From assembly GCA_050946255.1 (NCBI GenBank), contig JBMNUL010000119.1, forward strand, positions 1-8,049: a stretch of DNA of 8,049 nt, read 5' to 3'. Below the pieces are notes generated by a model. It did not search any database. It was not told the origin of the DNA and saw only the letters and a list, made by a program, of their open reading frames with translations. Shown one piece after another: positions 1-5,916 of this stretch. Within the stretch, counting starts at the first letter, position 1, and each line of letters starts with the position of its first letter. The position numbers and the translations under genes were made by a program. The DNA is from JBMNUL01 sp050946255 (GTDB lineage: Bacteria; Actinomycetota; Coriobacteriia; Coriobacteriales; CADBOM01).

Positions 1-1041
1 AGCCATGATATGGAGCGCCGTGCCCCAACGTCCTATCAGCTCGCCGAGCATCTGACCGGCTTCCTTCACCGTGATCTTGCCGGACTCCACGTCGTTGATG
101 AAATAGGGATAGAGGTACTGGTCGCCACGGCCCCAATGCGGGTAGTTGTGCATAGGATGCTCGAAGATCTTTCCGCACGCAACGATGGCCATCGATTGCA
201 GAGCCTCCTGGAAAGAAGTGGCCGGCTTATCGGGAACACGCGTGAGAACGTCGGCTATGCTCTCCAGCTCCGCCTTGCGCTTGAGGTCCTCTTCCTCCTC
301 TGCCATCTGAGATGCCAGATCAGAGTAGCGGTGCGCGAGTTCGATCATTCCCTCCATGCAGATAATGGAAGCCTGCCAGAAATAGATCTTGTCCGCACTG
401 GGCCTGGGCTTTGCGCGCTCTGCATCGATGTACTTCTCCGCACGGGTGATGTAGGACCCGATGCCGTTCTGCACGATGTAGGGGAAGTCGCAAGAAGAAG
501 ATGACGATCCGAAGAACACGGCGTCGAGGCCCGGGTCCACGACATGGGCTCGAACTGCCTCGTCATGCCAGTCGCCCATGACCTGCCTCACGGCGTCGTT
601 GGACATATCTGCAACGTTCTCGTTGCGGAATATCTCCGCGGACTCGCGGAGTATCTCCTTGTCCTCTTTGGAAAGCGTTGCATGGGCAGACCATCCGATT
701 GTCATCTCATCGGACTCTTCCCAAATAGCGGGCATGTAGTCTCCGCAAACATCGATTGCAGGAGTCGCACCGACGACACCGGGGGTCGCCTTTCCGACGA
801 TGAACTCCCAGGGAAGAATCGTGATCGGGATGTTCTCGCAGATGTGCTTGAAGGCCAGAGCACGCCTGATCTCGATGTCCTTCCCCTCGGTCTGCTTCCA
901 CGACTCCGTGAACAGCCTCTGCCTGTCGACGTAGACCGCGTACCCGGCCTCCTTCATGGCGCGACGCCAGTCGGCAAGCCTGCCTTCCAGTTTGAGGTCA
1001 TCGATCTGGCTCAATATATCCTGATTTACTTGCCAAGCCAT
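1..1041 (-). CDS. Glycyl radical enzyme (PFL-like family), N-terminal part, runs off left edge
   Basis: The reading frame is open from an ATG at 1041 to base 1, giving 347 residues; the family is usually about 780-900 residues, so more than half is missing. A strong Shine-Dalgarno (GGAAGGGAG, 1048-1056) sits six bases before the ATG. The family is recognised from the PFL-domain segments KIYFWQASIICMEGM (218-232), PATSFQEALQ (273-282) and GRGDQYLYPYFINDV (304-318), and from the activase gene directly upstream on the same strand. Such enzymes carry out radical chemistry (C-C, C-N, C-S or C-O cleavage or decarboxylation) in the cytoplasm under anoxia. The active-site Cys and the glycyl loop lie outside the window, so the substrate is unknown. 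Oddities: a run of five serines then Cys (179-184), no clear match to the family's usual GH motif near 185-195, and Gly306 where a large hydrophobic residue is usual in the R-x-DQYLYPY segment. Family confident; subtype not assignable. Confidence 0.9.
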   Translation of the reverse strand, partial: MAWQVNQDILSQIDDLKLEGRLADWRRAMKEAGYAVYVDRQRLFTESWKQTEGKDIEIRRALAFKHICENIPITILPWEFIVGKATPGVVGATPAIDVCGDYMPAIWEESDEMTIGWSAHATLSKEDKEILRESAEIFRNENVADMSNDAVRQVMGDWHDEAVRAHVVDPGLDAVFFGSSSSSCDFPYIVQNGIGSYITRAEKYIDAERAKPRPSADKIYFWQASIICMEGMIELAHRYSDLASQMAEEEEDLKRKAELESIADVLTRVPDKPATSFQEALQSMAIVACGKIFEHPMHNYPHWGRGDQYLYPYFINDVESGKITVKEAGQMLGELIGRWGTALHIMA

Positions 1042-1047
1042 TCGTTT

Positions 1048-1056
1048 CTCCCTTCC
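1048..1056 (-). promoter_or_regulatory. Ribosome binding site of the glycyl radical enzyme
   Basis: The minus strand reads GGAAGGGAG, six bases before the ATG at 1041. It fixes the start codon of the glycyl radical enzyme and suggests strong translation, as expected for an enzyme needed in larger amounts than its activase. Confidence 0.75.
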
Positions 1057-1057
1057 T

Positions 1058-1074
1058 ATTGGTTCCAAACCAAT
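1058..1074 (-). repeat. Perfect 7-base inverted repeat abutting the ribosome binding site
   Basis: ATTGGTT and AACCAAT (arms 1058-1064 and 1068-1074) are separated by three bases. The element ends one base before the Shine-Dalgarno of the glycyl radical enzyme. It could be an mRNA hairpin affecting translation or stability, or a 17-base operator. There is no U-run after it on the minus strand, so it is not a terminator. Confidence 0.5.
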
Positions 1075-1095
1075 TTGTCCGCTGTTAGTCACTCG

Positions 1096-1140
1096 CTGCA
1101 AATATGTCGTCGAACATGTGGACGGCTTTTGCAGACATAT
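1096..1140 (-). repeat. Interleaved inverted repeats in the activase/enzyme gap
   Basis: Two perfect 7-base inverted repeats are interleaved: 1096-1102 (CTGCAAA) with 1128-1134 (TTTGCAG), and 1102-1108 (ATATGTC) with 1134-1140 (GACATAT). A 4-base stem (1108-1111 with 1121-1124) lies inside. The order A-B-A'-B' is that of a pseudoknot or of two alternative hairpins; the arms share bases 1102 and 1134, so both cannot be complete at once. The element lies in the 115-base gap of a likely co-transcribed pair. Roles such as attenuation, RNA processing or an internal regulator site are inference. Confidence 0.45.
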
Positions 1141-1156
1141 CCCAAAAGAAAAACAA

Positions 1157-2059
1157 CTACTTGGATACATCGCAGTTGATTCCAAGCGATTCGAACTCGG
1201 CTCTAACCGCCTCGACCTCATCGCCGCTCATCACCTCTACCTCTTCACATGGGTAGTCCATGTCAAGCGCCTGATACTTGCTCTGCCCCAAACGGTGATA
1301 TGGCATCAGCTGAAGTCTGGGGTTATTGATTCTCTTCAGAAATTCCGCGGTGCTTGCGATGTTCTCATGGTTGTCGTTGATGCCCTTGACGAGAGGCATC
1401 CTGAAAAGGACGTTTGCGCCTTCCTCCACCAACCTGGCCGCGTTGTTCAGTATCTTCGTGTTGGGCTGGCCAATGTACTCCTCGTGGAGCTTGGAATCCA
1501 GGATCTTGATGTCGAAGAGGAAGAGGTCGGTGAAATCCTTCACTTCTTCGAAGGCGTTCCAGGAAACACAACCAGCGGTTTCAATTGCCGTGCTGATCCC
1601 AGCCTTCTTGACACCCTGAAGCACCTCGGCCACGAACTTGGGATGTGTGAGGGGCTCTCCTCCCGAAATGGTTATTCCCCCTCCGCTGGCATCGTAGAAG
1701 ATCTCGTCCTTCCTCAGGGCGTTCACGAGCTGTTCGGAGCTCATCGGCTTCCCATACATGACCAGGGCGCCGTAATAACAGTCGTCGACGCATTTTCCGC
1801 ATGCAATGCACTTGCTGTAGTCGATTCGATGCTTTCCAGGTTCTGTTACAATCGCGGAATTCGTGCAGGCTTTCGCGCAACGGCCGCACCCCTGGCAAAG
1901 GTTGGCGATGAAGCCCACCTGCTTGACCGGCGAGATCCCCTCTGGGTTCTGGCACCAACGGCACCTGAGATTGCATCCCTTGAGAAATGCAGTGGTGCGA
2001 ATTCCAGGGCCATCGTGAATTGAATATCCCTGCACGTCGTTTACGAGAACCTGCTCCAT
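1157..2059 (-). CDS. Glycyl-radical enzyme activating enzyme (radical SAM, two extra 4Fe-4S clusters)
   Basis: A complete 300-residue cytoplasmic protein that should reductively cleave S-adenosylmethionine and place the glycyl radical on the partner enzyme encoded just downstream. It opens with the family's GYSIHDGPGIRT (11-22). The radical SAM motif CxxxCxxC is C29, C33, C36. A ferredoxin-like insert has two CxxCxxCxxxC sets: C55/C58/C61/C65 and C84/C87/C90/C94. SAM-binding features follow: GGEP (133-136), DIK (183-185), RMPLVKGINDN (220-230) and the LMPYHRLGQSKY segment (251-262). The insert and length fit activases of non-PFL glycyl radical enzymes; the classical PFL activase is about 245 residues and lacks it. 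The start is supported by GGAGGT (2069-2074) nine bases upstream. The gene precedes its enzyme by 115 bases on the same strand. All motifs are intact. Specificity follows the unidentified partner. Confidence 0.95.
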   Translation of the reverse strand: MEQVLVNDVQGYSIHDGPGIRTTAFLKGCNLRCRWCQNPEGISPVKQVGFIANLCQGCGRCAKACTNSAIVTEPGKHRIDYSKCIACGKCVDDCYYGALVMYGKPMSSEQLVNALRKDEIFYDASGGGITISGGEPLTHPKFVAEVLQGVKKAGISTAIETAGCVSWNAFEEVKDFTDLFLFDIKILDSKLHEEYIGQPNTKILNNAARLVEEGANVLFRMPLVKGINDNHENIASTAEFLKRINNPRLQLMPYHRLGQSKYQALDMDYPCEEVEVMSGDEVEAVRAEFESLGINCDVSK

Positions 2060-2068
2060 TGCCAGAGT

Positions 2069-2074
2069 ACCTCC
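2069..2074 (-). promoter_or_regulatory. Ribosome binding site of the activase
   Basis: The minus strand reads GGAGGT, nine bases before the ATG at 2059, a near-ideal Shine-Dalgarno that supports this start. Confidence 0.75.
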
Positions 2075-2110
2075 GGAAAGAAATTATTCTGGTAAATACA
2101 TTGTTGTGAG

Positions 2111-2136
2111 CTTGGATAAATTTAATGTTATCCAAG
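2111..2136. promoter_or_regulatory. Candidate operator: perfect 9-base inverted repeat upstream of the activase
   Basis: CTTGGATAA (2111-2119) and TTATCCAAG (2128-2136) form a perfect inverted repeat around an 8-base AT-only-but-one spacer. It lies 52-77 bases upstream of the activase start, where a promoter for the two-gene unit is expected. No U-run follows on either strand, so a terminator is unlikely. The size and symmetry fit a site for a dimeric regulator. The spacing does not match an FNR box (TTGAT-N4-ATCAA). No convincing -35/-10 pair could be fixed here. Confidence 0.5.
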
Positions 2137-2186
2137 AAGGAGCAGATGTTGAAAGAGATAAAAAGTATTCAACCACTTTGCAAATG

Positions 2187-2210
2187 AAAAAAATTCAACC
2201 TGAGGTTGAA
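2187..2210 (-). terminator. Likely intrinsic terminator of the EAL/GGDEF gene
   Basis: Read on the minus strand, a perfect 7-base stem with a 3-base loop (TTCAACC, TCA, GGTTGAA; 2194-2210) is followed at once by seven T (2187-2193). It lies 66 bases past the stop codon at 2276. The stem is short and only moderately GC-rich, so read-through into the activase unit is possible. Confidence 0.6.
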
Positions 2211-2258
2211 AGGCAAGAGCACAAATATTATCAATCACAGGCGAAATTGCGACCTGCA

Positions 2259-2296
2259 ACTACTCGGACTTGCCACTACTCGGAACGGCTCTTGCC
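2259..2296 (-). repeat. Small tandem duplication covering the stop codon of the EAL/GGDEF gene
   Basis: On the minus strand a 22-base unit (2275-2296, GGCAAG, six bases, then TCCGAGTAGT) is followed directly by a 16-base copy (2259-2274) that lacks the middle six bases. The first copy encodes the last residues and the TAG stop; the second lies outside the gene. It looks like a local replication-slippage event at the 3' end. Confidence 0.6.
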
Positions 2297-5200
2297 AGAA
2301 GCGTGCATCGCCTGCTTGTTCTCGTACATGCGGCGATCTGCATTCTGAAGCAGGCCGTCGATGTTGCTCACCGGAGTAATCGTGGAGCTGTAGCCAAGCG
2401 CGATGGAAATTCCATGCTCCTCGAAGACCCGACGGACCTCCTTCATGGGTTGGCTCCCGTCGTCGTCCGGGTCGAGCTCGAAAGTCATCGCGAACTCATC
2501 TCCGCCCAAGCGGTAAACATGCCCGCGCCCAGCGACCTGGAGCATCAGCTGGCCACATTCCTTGATCAGCTTGTCCCCCGCCTCGTGACCCAGCGAATCA
2601 TTTACCGCCTTGAGGTTGTTTATATCGCCGTAGACCAGTATCAGCTGGAGCTTGTCCGGCACCGTGCGGATGTACTGCACCAAGCCGCGGCGGTTGAGAA
2701 TTCCGGTTAGGTCGTCCCTCAAGCTCAAGTAGTCGAGGTGAGCCATCACATTGCGGTTCCTGACCATGATCGAGATGAACTGGGAGACCAGGCTGATATG
2801 CTTCTCGACTTCCCCCAGCTCTTCAGGGGCAGGATTCTCGATTCCGAAAAATCCGATGCGCTTGCCGCCGACCTCGAGAACGGCCATCGCAACAGATCGG
2901 GTGCCGCGGGAGCTGAAGAAGCTGTAGACCTGGGGAGAATTCTGTTTGGCATCTTCGATATCCGGGATGATGAACGAGTTTTGACTTGCGAACTCGTCGA
3001 TGATCACCTGTAACACGTTGCTCTCGACTTCTTGCAGATGGGCTTTCCTCGGGGTGGCAGTCGGTGTGCACCACTCATAGGTGTTCGAGAAGGTCCCGCT
3101 GCCGTTCTCTTCCAGCACATAGGTGCGGGTGGCATGCAGGAGCTTGCCCAGATTCTCCAACAGCCTCTGAATGGAGACGTCTGGGTCGGGCTCGCTCAGG
3201 GCATCGGCAAGCGCGCCATTGAGAACGTCCGCAAACGCACCATCCGACGCAAATTCCGCTTCCCTGCCGTCTGCTGGGAGTCTATCCTGCTTAGACCCGG
3301 CATTCGGGGAGGAGACACCGCCGTGAGCGTCATCAATGAGTTGAAGAGTCGAGGAGGCTTCCTTGGTGCACAGCAGCAGACCTTTTGAGCCTCCCCTCTC
3401 AGACGCAGCGGCCACCATCTCCGACATCACATAGTAGCCTGACTCGTTGCGCTGGCGAAATGTCACGGTAACCTGGCCCTGACGCCTCTTCGGATCCTCC
3501 ATGATTCTCAGAATCTGCTTGACGTTTGCTATGAAGCGCAGCCTGTCGTCTGGATGGATTGTCGTGGAAGCGTATTCGCGCATGTAGTCGATAACGTGAT
3601 CGACCTGCATGATCGGAGCACCTGTGTCGGGGTCGAGAACAGTCACTGTGTCAGCATCGCTATCGATCAGCATGACGTCCCTGAAAGCATGCATGATGAC
3701 GCTGGACATCGAGCTGTACTGATCGTGCTTGATTCCCATTTCGGAATCTGTGATATCGACGGGAGTGAGCCCGAGAACCCTGTACTCGTCAGTGACGGCA
3801 ATGGATTGGACCGTTATCTTCAACCGGTACCCGTTCTCGCTGAGCACCGCAGTCTCCGGTTTTCCAGTCTTCACCGCCCTGTCGACCAGATCATTGGGAG
3901 AAATCTCCGAAGCATCTCTACCGTCGTCCTCGAAGAGCTTGTCGCATATCCTGACGCTGTCGAGTCCAACGCTTCTCATAACCTCATCGAACGCCTTGTT
4001 GGAGAAAGCAATGGAAATTGTCTTGCCGTCGTCCCATAAAAGGGCAAACGGGGCATCTGTCGACGTGTTGATGGAGCCGACCTTCTGCATCACGCCGGCA
4101 TCGATAGGAGTCTCGAACTCAAGCCCGATCTCCTCACAATGGCTCAGACACTCGTCTATTGGCTGGGGTTCTGCAAAATAGTATCCCTGGATGATCTCGC
4201 AGCCAGCCTGGCGTAGAAACTCCACCTGCGACCTGGTCTCGGCTCCCTCGGCAAGCGTGCGGCTCCCGAGCGCCTTTGCCATCTCGATAACGGTCGTGAG
4301 TATCGTCTCGGCGCGCTTGTTGAGGTCTCGAATGAAAAGGGCATCTATCTTGACCCCATCGAAATAGCAATCTTTGAGGAAGCTGAGCGACGAATATCCA
4401 GTGCCGAAATCGTCCATCCATATCTCGAAGCCCACCTTGCGGAGCTGGTCGACCTTGTCGAGAACCAAGTCGTGGTCGCCCGCCAGCATAGATTCCGTGA
4501 TCTCGATGCGCACAAGACCTCTTGGAATCTCGTAGCGCTCCACCAGCTCGGAAACGTTGGGCACGAGGTCGTCAGACAAAAAATCGACTCGCGAGAGGTT
4601 GAAGGAAACCGGGACCACCGGCTTGCCCTGAGCCATGCGGTCGTGGATGGACCTGCAAATTTCGCCGAGAACGAACATGTCGAGCTTCTTGATGCTGCCG
4701 TTGCTCTCCAGAACAGGAACGAATGCAGCAGGTGAAATCTGACCGTATCCAGGGTCGTTCCAGCGGGACAAGGCCTCGAAGGCGCAAACCTTTTTCGTGA
4801 TAGTGCGAACCATTGGCTGGAAGTAGACGGTGATATACCCATTTGAAAGCGCTCTATCAAACCCGTCTGCTATATATGCGTCTCGTTCCATTGCATATCC
4901 AAGATCGTCATAATAGACGAGGAACGATATGCCCGAGCGGTTCTTGATCTCATCGCATGCCATCTTGGCTTCATCGCACAATTCGATTGGCGACGATTCA
5001 TCAGACGGCTCGATATTGCGTATCCCCGCCTTCAGCTCCCATGAGTGTTCGCCAGCATCCAGCAGATCGTCGTGCACCTTCACAACCTGAGTGGTCACAT
5101 GTGCGCTCTGGGTATATACGGCGAAATTGTCCCCCGAAAAACGCGCTACCGCCCCATCCTGAAATTCCTGTTTGAGGGTGCAGGCTATCCTTTTCAGCAA

Positions 5201-5515
5201 TGAGTTGCCCTCGTCCAAGCCGTAGTGAACGTTGAACATCTTGAATTTGGGAAGATTGAAATAGACGACAGACTGGGGGCCGTTTCCGGTGTGCTCGGCA
5301 ATACGCGAGCTCATGACCTCCAGAAACGAATTTCGGGTCAGAAGACCGGTCAGAGGATCTGTCTCAAGCGACTCGCCTTCACTAGCGCTCGAACAAGCGC
5401 TTGCGGAATTTGTTGCAACCAAATTGGAATCTGCAGAAGTTGCGAACGACTCCAGTTTCTCAGGGTTGTTCTCGAGCGGTTCGGGTACCAATCGCCCGTC
5501 CGTATTGTCTTGCAT
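2276..5515 (-). CDS. Multi-domain c-di-GMP protein: degenerate GGDEF - EAL - PAS - PAS - GAF - GGDEF
   Basis: A 1079-residue protein, probably cytosolic since no membrane segment is seen, likely both making and breaking c-di-GMP. Numbering uses the ATG at 5515, preferred because GGGAG (5521-5525) lies five bases before it; the ATG at 5527 adds four residues but has only a weak ribosome site. After an acidic, Ser-rich tail comes GGDEF-1 (about 53-200), degenerate: SGDNF (127-131) replaces GGDEF and metal-site acids are Asn or hydrophobic. The EAL domain (about 215-465) keeps its key residues: E247 of EAL, N306, E338, D368-D369, K389, E423/E426, Q443. PAS-like regions (about 486-590 and 600-720) and a GAF-like region (about 775-920) lead to a standard GGDEF (934-1071) with DDLTG, D964 and GGDEF at 1004-1008, but no RxxD inhibitory site. 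Domain limits are estimates; which activity dominates cannot be read. It is divergent from a related gene at 5917. Confidence 0.93.
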   Translation of the reverse strand: MQDNTDGRLVPEPLENNPEKLESFATSADSNLVATNSASACSSASEGESLETDPLTGLLTRNSFLEVMSSRIAEHTGNGPQSVVYFNLPKFKMFNVHYGLDEGNSLLKRIACTLKQEFQDGAVARFSGDNFAVYTQSAHVTTQVVKVHDDLLDAGEHSWELKAGIRNIEPSDESSPIELCDEAKMACDEIKNRSGISFLVYYDDLGYAMERDAYIADGFDRALSNGYITVYFQPMVRTITKKVCAFEALSRWNDPGYGQISPAAFVPVLESNGSIKKLDMFVLGEICRSIHDRMAQGKPVVPVSFNLSRVDFLSDDLVPNVSELVERYEIPRGLVRIEITESMLAGDHDLVLDKVDQLRKVGFEIWMDDFGTGYSSLSFLKDCYFDGVKIDALFIRDLNKRAETILTTVIEMAKALGSRTLAEGAETRSQVEFLRQAGCEIIQGYYFAEPQPIDECLSHCEEIGLEFETPIDAGVMQKVGSINTSTDAPFALLWDDGKTISIAFSNKAFDEVMRSVGLDSVRICDKLFEDDGRDASEISPNDLVDRAVKTGKPETAVLSENGYRLKITVQSIAVTDEYRVLGLTPVDITDSEMGIKHDQYSSMSSVIMHAFRDVMLIDSDADTVTVLDPDTGAPIMQVDHVIDYMREYASTTIHPDDRLRFIANVKQILRIMEDPKRRQGQVTVTFRQRNESGYYVMSEMVAAASERGGSKGLLLCTKEASSTLQLIDDAHGGVSSPNAGSKQDRLPADGREAEFASDGAFADVLNGALADALSEPDPDVSIQRLLENLGKLLHATRTYVLEENGSGTFSNTYEWCTPTATPRKAHLQEVESNVLQVIIDEFASQNSFIIPDIEDAKQNSPQVYSFFSSRGTRSVAMAVLEVGGKRIGFFGIENPAPEELGEVEKHISLVSQFISIMVRNRNVMAHLDYLSLRDDLTGILNRRGLVQYIRTVPDKLQLILVYGDINNLKAVNDSLGHEAGDKLIKECGQLMLQVAGRGHVYRLGGDEFAMTFELDPDDDGSQPMKEVRRVFEEHGISIALGYSSTITPVSNIDGLLQNADRRMYENKQAMHASGKSRSE

Positions 5516-5520
5516 CAAAT

Positions 5521-5525
5521 CTCCC
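5521..5525 (-). promoter_or_regulatory. Ribosome binding site that favours the start at 5515
   Basis: The minus strand reads GGGAG five bases before the ATG at 5515. It lies inside the longer frame that begins at 5527, so the two candidate starts differ by four residues; the shorter form has the better ribosome site. Confidence 0.55.
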
Positions 5526-5618
5526 ATAATGCTCTTGCATATGCCCAGGCAACAGACTTTGCGAAAATGTTCATTTTCAATTCAGTGTCTTCATATTTTA
5601 CCTTCTAGGAAGGTCATT

Positions 5619-5624
5619 ATTGTA
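5619..5624 (-). promoter_or_regulatory. Candidate -10 box for the minus-strand EAL/GGDEF gene
   Basis: The minus strand reads TACAAT, five of six matches to TATAAT, about 104 bases before the ATG at 5515. No good -35 box lies 16-18 bases upstream, so the call is tentative. If right, the mRNA has a leader of about 95 bases. Confidence 0.3.
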
Positions 5625-5753
5625 GTGCTAGGGCATGCTTTATCCCATGAACTGCACGAAGTTAGGGGACAGTTGTCATATTTTGACTTTCCCATTTTGC
5701 TGATTTTGCAGTGGGGAGAAAGCCATCCTTGTCTTTCGTTGCCTTTCCCTGAG

Positions 5754-5811
5754 CGGGCAATGCCGTCGGAAGCAGCAAGAGGATTGCCCGTCCGAACCGG
5801 GCAGCACGGCA
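5754..5811. repeat. Block of nested and competing inverted repeats
   Basis: Four perfect pairings overlap here: CGGGCAAT (5754-5761) with ATTGCCCG (5783-5790); TGCCGT (5761-5766) with ACGGCA (5806-5811); TCGGA (5766-5770) with TCCGA (5791-5795); GCCCG (5786-5790) with CGGGC (5798-5802). Several share bases, so they describe alternative folds. No T-run follows on either strand. The block could be a structured leader, a small RNA or a compound operator. It lies upstream of the candidate plus-strand -10 at 5859, so it would be in that mRNA only if a promoter lies further upstream. Confidence 0.45.
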
Positions 5812-5858
5812 TATTGTGCGATAGACTTCAAGTTAGCACCCCCGAACTCTCTTTGAGC

Positions 5859-5864
5859 TACAAT
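5859..5864 (+). promoter_or_regulatory. Candidate -10 box for the plus-strand EAL gene
   Basis: TACAAT lies 53 bases before the ATG at 5917. No -35 box close to TTGACA is found at normal spacing, suggesting an activator-dependent promoter or a false match. Transcription would start near 5871, inside the inverted repeat 5865-5882. Confidence 0.35.
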
Positions 5865-5882
5865 TTTCTCCGGGTGGAGAAA
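5865..5882 (+). repeat. Perfect 7-base inverted repeat at the putative transcription start
   Basis: TTTCTCC (5865-5871) and GGAGAAA (5876-5882) flank a 4-base loop GGGT. It directly follows the candidate -10 box and ends 18 bases before the Shine-Dalgarno of the plus-strand gene. It could be a repressor operator across the start site or a leader hairpin. Confidence 0.4.
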
Positions 5883-5900
5883 CAGCAAAACCTTCGTTTC

Positions 5901-5907
5901 GAGGAGG
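5901..5907 (+). promoter_or_regulatory. Ribosome binding site of the plus-strand EAL gene
   Basis: GAGGAGG lies nine bases before the ATG at 5917. A second ATG at 5921 is in another frame, so this site and spacing settle the start. Confidence 0.75.
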
Positions 5908-5916
5908 CACTGCCCA

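Larger units (their letters stand above)
5516..5916. other. Divergent intergenic region between the two c-di-GMP genes
   Basis: These 401 bases separate the two divergent start codons and must hold promoters for both. Open frames crossing it have no recognisable protein features and are not called as genes. The half near the minus-strand gene is AT-rich; the middle (5750-5820) is GC-rich and full of inverted repeats. No match to the class I c-di-GMP riboswitch signature was recognised by eye on either strand. Confidence 0.6.

Noticed and set aside
1160..1167. Half copy (CTTGGATA) of the 2111-2136 inverted repeat
   Set aside because: It lies in the last codons of the activase, has no partner arm, and is explained by coding sequence.
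10..1179. Plus-strand open frames of 164 and 211 codons
   Set aside because: They are antisense to the glycyl radical enzyme frame, which is open from 1041 to the edge and has conserved family motifs.
1118..2023. Plus-strand open frame of 301 codons
   Set aside because: It is the antisense shadow of the activase, whose radical SAM and ferredoxin motifs are unmistakable.
2111..2136. FNR-type oxygen-regulator box
   Set aside because: The arms are TTGGATAA/TTATCCAA with eight bases between, not TTGAT-N4-ATCAA.
5535..5580. CGCAAAG-like string on the minus strand resembling part of a class I c-di-GMP riboswitch
   Set aside because: Only a short string matches; the paired stems and the second conserved half of that riboswitch are not present.
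5694..5709. Short direct repeat ATTTTGC twice
   Set aside because: Seven bases in an AT-rich stretch, with no further copies; likely chance.
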